DNA of 8,966 nucleotides from Thiohalocapsa sp. (GTDB lineage Bacteria; Pseudomonadota; Gammaproteobacteria; Chromatiales; Chromatiaceae). Every line of letters starts with the position of its first letter. Within the stretch, counting starts at the first letter, position 1. Shown in pieces: positions 1-6,230 of this stretch. Location: NCBI RefSeq assembly GCF_019695415.1, contig NZ_JAIFKJ010000439.1, positions 1-8,966 on the forward strand, in the 5' to 3' direction. The translations under genes were made by a program, and so were the position numbers. Below the pieces are notes generated by a model. That model was not told where the DNA came from. It did no database searches and worked only from the letters and a program-made list of their open reading frames with translations.

Positions 1-30
1 CGGCCGGCGCGTGGGCCGGGGGACTACCGC

Positions 31-945
31 ATGCCCCTCACGCCCATGCGCCGCCTGCCTGTTCCCCCCGCCCCCGCCCTCTGGCTTCGGCTTGCCGGCG
101 GCTGCCGCGGGCTGCGGCTGGCCCCGTATGCCGCAGACCGGCCGGCTGCGGTGCCGGCGGGCGTGGCAGTTGGCTCGGGCAGCATCGCCTCGGCGACGGG
201 CTGTGCCTTGGACTATCGCACCTATCGTCCCGGGGTCGATGCGGCGGAGCGCATGGACAACGCAGGTGCCGCCGACAGCGGCGACTGGATCATCCTCGCC
301 CACGGCTTCCTGCGCAGCCAGACGCGCATGCATGGACTCGCGGCCGCCATGGCTGGCGACGGTATGCAAGTGGCTACCCTCGACTTCTGCAATCAGAAGC
401 CCTGGGCCGGCCGCCATGTGCAGAACAGCCGGGATATGATCGCACTGGCCGGCCGCTTGGATGCCAAGAGGGTGATCTATGCCGGCTTCTCGGCAGGGGG
501 GCTCGCCGCCCGGCGGGCCGCGCGGGCCGCACCTCGGGCATACGGCATCCGGACGCTGGACCGGGTGGACGCCCAGGGCCGCGGCGGCGGCGCCGCGCGC
601 GACCTCGACAAGCCGCGGCTGGCCATGGCCGGAGAGCCCACCAATTGCAACGCGCTGGACAACGGGCAGGCGGTTTTCCGGGCCACGGATCGGGCGCGGG
701 TGCAGCGCATCGTCGGCGCCGGCCACTGCGACTTCGAGGCACCCACGGACGGCCTCTGCGAGCTGGTGTGCGCAGACCCAGATGGCCCAGAGCGCACCCA
801 TCGGGCGGAGGTCATCGCGGGCGCCACCGCCGCGGCGCGTGCACTGTTGGCGGGTGATGCTGCCGGCTGGTCTCCCGGCGTGACCGCGAATGCCCGATCG
901 GGCCCGGCGGCCCAGTTGGGCGGCGCTCACCTACGTGAGCCCTGA
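31..945 (+). CDS. Alpha/beta hydrolase, probably exported; 5' end uncertain
   Basis: This is a serine hydrolase of the alpha/beta fold; the substrate is unknown. In the 304-residue reading the sequence shows an oxyanion-type HGF at residues 91-93, the nucleophile elbow GFSAGG with Ser154, and a catalytic His in GAGHCDF (His232). The acid residue is not obvious. There are seven cysteines (25, 58, 120, 206, 233, 243, 247), four of them clustered around the catalytic His region, which suits a protein that forms disulfides outside the cytoplasm. The N-terminus has an Arg pair, a short hydrophobic stretch and LAGGC at 21-25, which resembles a degenerate lipobox but lacks the usual Leu at -3. The start is weak: no good ribosome binding site precedes the ATG at 31 or the ATG at 46, and the frame has no stop back to base 1, so the gene may begin outside the window. 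It converges on rlmB. The fold is fairly sure; lipoprotein status and substrate are guesses. Confidence 0.75.
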   Translation: MPLTPMRRLPVPPAPALWLRLAGGCRGLRLAPYAADRPAAVPAGVAVGSGSIASATGCALDYRTYRPGVDAAERMDNAGAADSGDWIILAHGFLRSQTRMHGLAAAMAGDGMQVATLDFCNQKPWAGRHVQNSRDMIALAGRLDAKRVIYAGFSAGGLAARRAARAAPRAYGIRTLDRVDAQGRGGGAARDLDKPRLAMAGEPTNCNALDNGQAVFRATDRARVQRIVGAGHCDFEAPTDGLCELVCADPDGPERTHRAEVIAGATAAARALLAGDAAGWSPGVTANARSGPAAQLGGAHLREP

Positions 946-1032
946 CGCGGCTCTGGACCGGTTTCCCGCGTAACGCGCGAAGGGATCGCGACAACCGTCG
1001 ACGCATCTTCGCGACCGGCAATTGAGTATACC

Positions 1033-1060
1033 GTCCCCGAGTTATTGTCCCCGAGTTATT
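1033..1060. repeat. 14-bp tandem repeat over the rlmB stop codon
   Basis: The unit GTCCCCGAGTTATT occurs twice head to tail, at 1033-1046 and 1047-1060, with no mismatch. The second copy contains the TTA at 1056-1058 that is the rlmB stop codon read on the minus strand. The flank CAATTGAGTATACC just to the left is AT-rich compared with its surroundings. The repeat lies in the 110-base gap between two convergent genes. It may be a simple slippage duplication or a piece of a dispersed intergenic repeat; one window cannot decide. Confidence 0.85.
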
Positions 1061-1826
1061 GCGTTTCTGGTGGGTGGCGTTGGCGCAGCGCCTCGTAGAG
1101 GCAAATGCCGGCGGCGACGGAGACGTTAAGGCTCTCGACGCGGCCGCGCATGGGGATGCGAACCAGCAGGTCGCAGTGCTCGCGGGTGAGCCGGCGGAGC
1201 CCGCTGCCCTCGCCGCCGAGGACGAGCCCGACTGACCCGGCTAGGTCGGTGGCGTAGAGGTCGCCGGGCGCGTCCTCAGCAGTGCCGACGAGCCAAATCC
1301 CCGCGGCCTTGAGTTTGTCTAGCACGCGGGCGAGGTTCGTGACCTGGATGAAGGGGACAGAATCCGCCGCGCCGCTCGCGACCTTCACGGCCGCCGGCGT
1401 GAGGCCGGCGGCCTTGTCTTTCGGTGCGATGACGGCGTCGGCACCGGCGGCGTCAGCGCTGCGCAGGCAGGCGCCAAGGTTGTGCGGGTCGGTGACCCCA
1501 TCCAGGATCAACAACAGCGGCGGGTGATCGAGGTTCGCCAACAGGGTGTCCAGATCCTGTATCGGGCGCGCCGCGGGCCCCGTTACCCAGGCGATGACGC
1601 CTTGATGGTTTGCGCCGCCCGCAGCGTCGTCCAATGCGGCGCGGTCCAACTGGCGCACATGCACACCGGCGCTGCGCGCGAGCCCGGCGAGCTCCGCCAA
1701 GCGCTGGTCGCGGCGGCGGCGGTCCAGCCAGAGCTCCGCAACCTGTTCAGCGCCCAGCCGGAGCGCGCTGCGGGCACTGTTGATGCCGATGGTGGGGCTG
1801 GTGCCGCCCGGCGTGGTGGGGGCCAT
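1056..1826 (-). CDS. rlmB: 23S rRNA (guanosine-2251-2'-O)-methyltransferase RlmB
   Basis: This SpoU-family (SPOUT fold) enzyme uses S-adenosylmethionine to methylate the ribose of G2251 in the P-loop of 23S rRNA. The protein has 256 residues, near the 243 of E. coli RlmB. An N-terminal substrate-binding domain spans about 12-85. The knotted methyltransferase domain, about 104-245, shows the three family motifs: DPHNLGACLRSADAAG (113-128, with Asn116 and Arg122), GGEGSGLRR (204-212, with Glu206) and IPMRGRVESLNVSVAAG (224-240, with Ser232 and Asn234). The first motif is identical to that of E. coli. The ATG at 1826 has no strong ribosome binding site, but no other in-frame start fits the family N-terminus. 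It begins 38 bases after the rnr stop with no terminator between them, so it is most likely translated from the rnr transcript. The stop codon lies inside a tandem repeat, and a convergent hydrolase follows. Confidence 0.95.
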   Translation of the reverse strand: MAPTTPGGTSPTIGINSARSALRLGAEQVAELWLDRRRRDQRLAELAGLARSAGVHVRQLDRAALDDAAGGANHQGVIAWVTGPAARPIQDLDTLLANLDHPPLLLILDGVTDPHNLGACLRSADAAGADAVIAPKDKAAGLTPAAVKVASGAADSVPFIQVTNLARVLDKLKAAGIWLVGTAEDAPGDLYATDLAGSVGLVLGGEGSGLRRLTREHCDLLVRIPMRGRVESLNVSVAAGICLYEALRQRHPPETQ

Positions 1827-1864
1827 AGACGGATTGGTGCGGGTGCGCAGCTGTCATCCGGCGC

Positions 1865-4144
1865 TCAGGACGCGGCCGCCTTGCGCTTGCGCCGTGACCC
1901 CGAGCGCGAACGCCTTTTCGCCGATGGCTTGCCCGCCTGCTTGGCTTGCTGCTGCGGGGATTGGGCCAGCACGAAGTCGATCTTGCGCTCGTCCAGGTTC
2001 ACGGCCGCCACCTGCACCCGCAGCCGGTCGCCAAGGCGGTATACCTGGCCGGTGCGCTCGCCGGTGAGGCGGTGACCCACGGGGTCGAAATGGTAGTAGT
2101 CGTTGTCGAGCGCGGTGATGTGCACCAGACCGTCGATGTAGATCTCGTCCAGCTCGACGAAGATGCCGAAGCCCTGCACGCTGGTGATGGTGCCGTCGAA
2201 CTCCTCGCCCAGCTTGTCACGCATGTACTCGCACTTGAGCCAGCTCTCCGCGTCTCGGGTGGCGTCGTCGGCGCGGCGCTCGGTGCCGGAGCAGACGTCG
2301 GCGATCTGCTGCAGCTCGGGCTTGGAGTAGTCCAGGTCCGCCGCTGTACCGCCGGCGAGGATGTGCTTGATGATGCGGTGGACAATGAGGTCAGGGTAGC
2401 GGCGGATGGGCGAGGTGAAGTGGGTGTAGGCGTCGTACGCCAGCCCGAAGTGCCCTGCGTTGTCGGAGCTGTACATGGCTTGCTGCATGGACCGGAGCAG
2501 CACCGTCTGGATGAGATGCGCATCCGCTCGACCCTTGACCGAGTCCAGCAGCGTCGCGTAGTCCTGCGCGGTGGGCTTGTTGCCGCCGGGCAGGGCCAGG
2601 CCCAGCTCGCCGAGGAATTCGCGCAGATCGGAGAGCTTTTCTTCCTTGGGCGTTTCGTGGATGCGATAAAGCGCCGGCATCTTCTTGCGCTCGAAGAACC
2701 GCGCCGCGGCCACGTTAGCGGCAAGCATGCACTCCTCGATGATGCGGTGCGCATCGTTGCGGCGTACGGGCTCGATGCGGGCGATGCGCCTTGACTCGTT
2801 GAAGATGAACTTGGTTTCGGTGGTGTCGAAGTCGATGGCACCGCGCTTGGCGCGGGCTGCGTGCAGCGCCTCGAACAGCGCGTGCAGCTCCTGCAGGTGC
2901 GGCAGCAGGGTCTCGTGCTGCTCGGCGAGACCTGGGTCGGCCTCGTCAAGCATGGCCGCGACCTGGTCGTAGGTGAGCCGGGCATGGGAGCGCATCACGG
3001 CTTCGAAGAAGCGCGAGCGGGTCACCTTGCCCTCGCGATTCACGTACAGCTCGCAGGCCATGCAGAGCCGGTCCACCGCCGGGTTGATGGAGCAAAGCCC
3101 GTTCGAGAGCACCTCCGGGAGCATCGGAATCACCCGGTCCGGAAAATAGACCGAGTTGCCGCGGCTCGCCGCCTCTCGGTCCAGCGCACTGCCAGGGGTG
3201 ACATAGCTCGACACGTCGGCGATGCAGACCAGGAGCTTCCAGCCCTTGGGCTTGCGCTCGCAGTAGACGGCGTCGTCGAAGTCGCGGGCGTCGGCGCCGT
3301 CTATGGTGACCAGGGGCGTGTCGCGTAGGTCTGTGCGCCCTGCCTTGGCGGCCTCCGGCACCTCTTCGCTCAGGCCTGCGATCTCGACAGTGACCTCTTC
3401 CGGCCACTCCACCGGCAGGTCATGGGCACGGATGGCGATGTCGGTCTCCATGCCCGGGCCCATATGGTCGCCCACCACCTCGACGACGCGACCGATGGGC
3501 GGGGTGCGCTTAGTCGGCTGGTCGGTGATCTCGGCGACGACGATCTGCCCCTGCTTGGCCTCCAGGAGCCGGTCGCTCGGGATGATCACGTCGTGGGTCA
3601 TGCGCTTGTTGTCCGGCACCACCAGACCGACGCCGCTCTCGGAGTACAAGCGGCCGACGACGTTGCGGGTGCTGCGCTCCAACACCTCCACGACGGAGCC
3701 CTCCAGGCGCCCGCGGCGGTCGCGCCCCGTCACGCGTGCTACAACCCGGTCGCCGTGGAAGACGGTGCGCATCTCTTTCGGATAGAGGTAGAGGTCGTCC
3801 CCGCCCTCGTCAGGCTTGACGAAGCCGAACCCGTCCGGGTGCGCGATGATGCGCCCGGCGATGAGGTCGCGCTTGTTGACCAGGCAGTAGGCGTCGCGCC
3901 GGTTGCGCACCAGTTGGCCATCGCGAACCATGGCACCGAGGCGCCGGTCCAGCGCCGTGAGATCTTGCTCATCAGTCAGGCCCAGGGCATCGGCCACCTC
4001 CTGGAAGCCCATGGGCGCTGTGTGCTCGGTAAGGGTCTCGAGGATGAACTCGCGACTCGGGATGGGGTTGTCGTATTTCTTGGCCTCGCGTTGGCGATGC
4101 GGGTCCTGCCCCTTCGCCGACTGGGCCGATTTGCGTCGTGCCAC
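1865..4144 (-). CDS. rnr: Ribonuclease R (3'-5' exoribonuclease)
   Basis: RNase R degrades RNA processively from the 3' end, including structured RNA, and works in rRNA and mRNA quality control and with tmRNA in the cytoplasm. From the GTG at 4144 the protein has 759 residues (812 in E. coli). In this numbering the order is: basic N-terminus with an NPIPSREFILE box shared with E. coli (about 26-36), winged-helix domain (about 30-92), cold-shock/OB domains (about 95-250), the RNB catalytic domain from about 270, an S1 domain (about 648-728) and a basic tail. The active-site segment IDGADARDFDDAV carries the metal-binding Asp282, Asp288, Asp290 and Asp291; HFTSPIRRYPDL is also present. The Lys/Arg tail of about 30 residues is much shorter than in E. 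coli. The GTG start has GGAG at 4150-4153, five bases away. The upstream ATG at 4213 has no suitably spaced site and lies in the tRNA promoter, so I reject it. It probably forms an operon with rlmB. Confidence 0.96.
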   Translation of the reverse strand: MARRKSAQSAKGQDPHRQREAKKYDNPIPSREFILETLTEHTAPMGFQEVADALGLTDEQDLTALDRRLGAMVRDGQLVRNRRDAYCLVNKRDLIAGRIIAHPDGFGFVKPDEGGDDLYLYPKEMRTVFHGDRVVARVTGRDRRGRLEGSVVEVLERSTRNVVGRLYSESGVGLVVPDNKRMTHDVIIPSDRLLEAKQGQIVVAEITDQPTKRTPPIGRVVEVVGDHMGPGMETDIAIRAHDLPVEWPEEVTVEIAGLSEEVPEAAKAGRTDLRDTPLVTIDGADARDFDDAVYCERKPKGWKLLVCIADVSSYVTPGSALDREAASRGNSVYFPDRVIPMLPEVLSNGLCSINPAVDRLCMACELYVNREGKVTRSRFFEAVMRSHARLTYDQVAAMLDEADPGLAEQHETLLPHLQELHALFEALHAARAKRGAIDFDTTETKFIFNESRRIARIEPVRRNDAHRIIEECMLAANVAAARFFERKKMPALYRIHETPKEEKLSDLREFLGELGLALPGGNKPTAQDYATLLDSVKGRADAHLIQTVLLRSMQQAMYSSDNAGHFGLAYDAYTHFTSPIRRYPDLIVHRIIKHILAGGTAADLDYSKPELQQIADVCSGTERRADDATRDAESWLKCEYMRDKLGEEFDGTITSVQGFGIFVELDEIYIDGLVHITALDNDYYHFDPVGHRLTGERTGQVYRLGDRLRVQVAAVNLDERKIDFVLAQSPQQQAKQAGKPSAKRRSRSGSRRKRKAAAS

Positions 4145-4175
4145 GTGATCTCCGCCGCTGTCCTTAAAGCTGCCT

Positions 4176-4205
4176 AGTGTAGCGTTGACAGGGGTTACCT
4201 GTCTC
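4176..4205 (-). promoter_or_regulatory. Candidate sigma-70 promoter for rnr-rlmB
   Basis: Read on the minus strand, GAGACA (4205-4200, four of six matches to TTGACA) is followed after 18 bases by TACACT (4181-4176, four of six matches to TATAAT). A start near 4168 would give a leader of about 24 bases holding the GGAG ribosome binding site. The site overlaps the divergent tRNA promoter, and a dyad GACAGG-N5-CCTGTC (4187-4203) lies in the shared core. This is predicted from sequence only. Confidence 0.5.
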
Positions 4206-4213
4206 ACTATCAT
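4185..4213 (+). promoter_or_regulatory. Sigma-70 promoter for tRNA-Leu
   Basis: A perfect TTGACA (4185-4190) is followed by an exact 17-base spacer and TATCAT (4208-4213, five of six matches). Transcription would start near 4220, about 43 bases before the mature tRNA. The near-consensus boxes fit a strongly expressed stable RNA. The -10 box coincides with the upstream ATG of the rnr frame, which is a further reason to start rnr at the downstream GTG. Confidence 0.82.
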
Positions 4214-4262
4214 TCGTAGGCTTGGCAGCTCCTAAACTTCTGCCGGAACTGCACGCCCCTTA

Positions 4263-4349
4263 GCCGAGGTGGCGGAATTGGTAGACGCGCATGGTTCAGG
4301 TCCATGTCTGGGAAACCAGGTGGAGGTTCAAGTCCTCTCCTCGGCACCA
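4263..4349 (+). tRNA. tRNA-Leu (anticodon CAG)
   Basis: This is an 87-base class II tRNA with encoded CCA. The acceptor stem GCCGAGG (4263-4269) pairs with CCTCGGC (4339-4345), followed by A and CCA (4346-4349). The D-arm region GGCGGAATTGGTAGACGC matches bacterial leucine tRNAs. The anticodon stem is CATGG/CCATG around the loop TTCAGGT, giving anticodon CAG at 4297-4299. The long variable arm folds as CTGG-GAAA-CCAG (4308-4319), and the T stem GGAGG/CCTCT (one G-U pair) closes the loop TTCAAGT. It decodes CUG, the favoured Leu codon in GC-rich genomes. Promoter and terminator are both visible, so it looks like a single-gene unit. Confidence 0.98.
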
Positions 4350-4385
4350 CACTTCCCGTTGCGACTGCTTTCAGCTCGACAACGT

Positions 4386-4421
4386 AACGAAAAACGCTGC
4401 CGTTCGGCAGCGTTTTTCGTT
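4386..4421. terminator. Bidirectional rho-independent terminator after tRNA-Leu
   Basis: AACGAAAAACGCTGCCG (4386-4402) and its exact reverse complement (4405-4421) are separated by two bases, giving a 17-bp perfect inverted repeat. The GC core (4395-4412) is followed by TTTTT on the plus strand and, because of the symmetry, also on the minus strand. It can therefore end the tRNA transcript from the left and the symporter cluster (last gene ending at 4510) from the right. The hairpin most likely folds with a GTTC tetraloop. Confidence 0.92.
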
Positions 4422-4509
4422 GGTCCGCCTGATAACACTTCTCTCTGCCGCTCAAGCTTGGTTGGCCAGTGCAGCCGCACCTTGGGGAAGCGGACGGTTG
4501 CGGGTGTTG

Positions 4510-4683
4510 TCAGCTGTCGCGGCGGACGCGCGCTGGCAATTGCCGCCGGCTCGCCGCGTCCTGTTTCACGGTGACACGCTGGCGGCGCATGCGCTGCACG
4601 GCCCGCAGCTGCCAGACGCAGAAGGCGATCGCGGAGCCCCAGAACAGCAGGATCTGCAGGCTTTTGAAGGTGCTGTAATCCAT
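4510..4683 (-). CDS. 57-residue single-helix membrane protein, function unknown
   Basis: This short gene runs from an ATG at 4683 to a TGA at 4510. The protein starts MDYSTFKSLQILLFWGSAIA and has one hydrophobic helix at about residues 8-28 (ILLFWGSAIAFCVWQL core). A strongly basic tail of about 30 residues follows, ending RVRRDS. The positive tail after the helix predicts N-out, C-in by the positive-inside rule. A GAGG stands ten bases before the ATG, a little far but usable. It lies 94 bases downstream of the symporter stop on the same strand and 88 bases before the bidirectional terminator, so it is probably the last gene of that transcript. I recognise no family. The aromatic and hydrophobic N-terminus is unlike chance coding in this GC-rich DNA, which favours a real gene. 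Confidence 0.65.
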   Translation of the reverse strand: MDYSTFKSLQILLFWGSAIAFCVWQLRAVQRMRRQRVTVKQDAASRRQLPARVRRDS

Positions 4684-4777
4684 CGTTTGCTTGCCTCGCT
4701 GTAGGTACCGGCGCCGCCGGCGTGGGAAGAATAGTCGCGGCCGCGCCGGCCTATACCAACCCTGAATGCGTATGGAT

Positions 4778-5755
4778 TCAGCCGTGCTCGAGATCGGCGC
4801 CCGCCGTTGCCAATCGACGGGACCAAAGGGCCGCCATCGCCGCGCCGGACAGGTTGTGCCAAATCGAGAAGAGCGCCCCTGGGATGGCGGCGGCCGCGGA
4901 AAAGTACTGCACCGCCAGCGCGACCGCTAAACCGGAATTCTGCATACCGACCTCGATGGCGAGCGTACGGGCAGTGCGTAGGTCTCGTGCGACGAGCCAA
5001 CCGAGCCCATAACCGGCACCAAGCCCCACGGCATTGTGCAGCACGACGGCGAGCGCCATAAGCCAGCCTGCAGCGGCGATATTGCCCACGTTGAGCGCCA
5101 CGATGATGGCGATGATGAGCACAATGGCCAGCATGGACAGTAGCGGGAAGATTCCCTTTGCGGGCCCAATGCGCTCGCCGAGCCAAGTGTTGACAGCAAC
5201 ACCCAAAATGACCGGCACTACTACGATTTTGGCCACCGAGAGCAGCATCTCCCAAACAGGCACAGGCACTTGCTGCCCCACGTAGAGCCAGGTGAGGAGG
5301 GGTGTGGCGATCACCGCCAGTAAGGTCGACGCTGCCGTCAGGGTGATCGACAGCGCGACGTCGCCGCGCGCGAGGTAACAAATCACATTAGACGCTGTAC
5401 CGCCGGGACTTGCACCCACCAGCACCATCCCGGCGATGAGCGCCGCCGGCAGCCCCAGCAGGGTACCGATGCCCCAGGCCGCCAACGGCATGACGCCGAA
5501 CTGAAGCGCCACACCGAGACCGACCTGCTGCGGACGCCGCCAGACAGCGGCGAATTGCTGCCAGGTCAGTGTCACACCCATGCCGAACATCACCAAGCCC
5601 AGCAACGGGACAATGGCCGGCCGCAGGGGTATGAGCCATTCCGGGCGGGCATAGGCCAGCAGCGACCCGAGCAGAGCCAAGAGCGGGAATAGCACCGTGG
5701 CGTTGGCTGTGGTCAGGCTGGACCCGGCAGCGGTGCGCATCTCTAGGCGAGACAT
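4778..5755 (-). CDS. Bile acid:sodium symporter (BASS) family transporter
   Basis: This integral membrane protein of the SBF/BASS family is expected to import an organic anion with sodium; the substrate cannot be read from the sequence. It has 325 residues, typical length, with about nine or ten hydrophobic helices from residue 20 to 312. Family signatures are FGMGVTL (57-63), GASPGGTASNV (114-124) and EVGMQNSG (268-275). Set against the Neisseria ASBT structure with a constant offset of eight, every sodium ligand is present: Ser122, Asn123, Ser136 and Thr140 for site 1, Gln85, Val269, Met271 and Gln272 for site 2, and shared Glu268. The start is unsure: neither the ATG at 5755 nor the in-frame ATG at 5740 has a good ribosome binding site, though TAGAG abuts the second. 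The gene starts 45 bases after a 77-residue membrane protein on the same strand, so coupled translation from one mRNA is likely. Confidence 0.93.
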   Translation of the reverse strand: MSRLEMRTAAGSSLTTANATVLFPLLALLGSLLAYARPEWLIPLRPAIVPLLGLVMFGMGVTLTWQQFAAVWRRPQQVGLGVALQFGVMPLAAWGIGTLLGLPAALIAGMVLVGASPGGTASNVICYLARGDVALSITLTAASTLLAVIATPLLTWLYVGQQVPVPVWEMLLSVAKIVVVPVILGVAVNTWLGERIGPAKGIFPLLSMLAIVLIIAIIVALNVGNIAAAGWLMALAVVLHNAVGLGAGYGLGWLVARDLRTARTLAIEVGMQNSGLAVALAVQYFSAAAAIPGALFSIWHNLSGAAMAALWSRRLATAGADLEHG

Positions 5756-5800
5756 CCAAAGAAATATTGATCGGTCGGCCTAGCCTTTCCGAAGCCCAGC

Positions 5801-6034
5801 TCAAGCGCCGACGAGGAGCCGGCGGCGCTTGGCCGGCAGCCCCATGGCACCCGGCTGGCGCCTGGGACGGGGGCTACGGCGCCGCACCCGGTGCAGGGTG
5901 CGCGGCCGGAGACGTCGCGGGCGGCGGACCAAGAGCTGCGGAGCATATTCGATCAAGAGACTCAGCACGCCGAGCCCGGCGCACATCAGGCAGAGCCCCA
6001 AGGTCAGCAGGAGTAGGTCGATTACGGGCAGCAT
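5801..6034 (-). CDS. 77-residue single-helix protein with Arg-rich tail, function unknown
   Basis: The ATG at 6034 is preceded by GGAG (6041-6044) six bases away, one of the best ribosome binding sites in the window. Residues 1-30 form one strongly hydrophobic helix (VIDLLLLTLGLCLMCAGLGV core, then LSLLIEY). Residues 36-72 are extremely basic, with about sixteen Arg and one Lys and few acidic residues. The expected topology is helix in the inner membrane with the tail in the cytoplasm. It ends 45 bases before the symporter and is probably the first gene of that cluster. I recognise no family. The Arg-rich half could be poorly constrained, since GC-rich DNA readily gives Arg in unused frames, and a frameshift near residue 36 cannot be excluded. 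The helix and ribosome binding site are the main support. Confidence 0.55.
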   Translation of the reverse strand: MLPVIDLLLLTLGLCLMCAGLGVLSLLIEYAPQLLVRRPRRLRPRTLHRVRRRSPRPRRQPGAMGLPAKRRRLLVGA

Positions 6035-6162
6035 GGTCTTCTCCGACGTTTACGAGAACGGTGAAGACAGCATGCGCCTGTGGGTAGCTCATTTCGCGAG
6101 CCCGCGGCACGGCGTCACCGGGGCCAAGCGAGGAACATCGGCGTAGCGCTGCCAAAACCACG

Positions 6163-6184
6163 CGACGCGTGCCCTCGAGCGTCG
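6163..6184 (-). terminator. Weak candidate terminator after the L,D-transpeptidase gene
   Basis: CGACGC and GCGTCG form a 6-bp inverted repeat around a ten-base loop, 47 bases after the transpeptidase stop on the minus strand. A run of four T follows only after several G/C-rich bases, so this is not a good intrinsic terminator. The rest of the 196-base gap 6035-6230 holds the ribosome binding site of the 77-residue gene. I find no convincing promoter in it, so read-through from the transpeptidase gene into the symporter cluster remains possible. Confidence 0.22.
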
Positions 6185-6230
6185 GCGATCCAGGCAGCAC
6201 GCAACGGACGACGCTACGGCTGCGCGAGGA

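Noticed and set aside
925..940. GCTCAC-CTAC-GTGAGC hairpin at the end of the hydrolase gene as a terminator
   Set aside because: The stem is only 6 bp, lies inside the coding sequence just before the stop, and has no T-run.
1946..4177. Two long plus-strand frames (1946-2794 and 3422-4177) inside rnr
   Set aside because: Both are mirror frames of conserved RNase R codons and have no family features of their own.
4145..4213. Longer rnr reading from the ATG at 4213, adding 23 residues
   Set aside because: No ribosome binding site at proper distance, the extra residues do not resemble RNase R N-termini, and the segment holds the tRNA promoter. The GTG at 4144 with GGAG five bases away is better.
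5874..6200. 108-codon minus-strand frame overlapping the 77-residue gene
   Set aside because: Low-complexity Ala/Pro/Arg translation without a ribosome binding site; the overlapping frame at 6034-5801 has both a helix and a GGAG.
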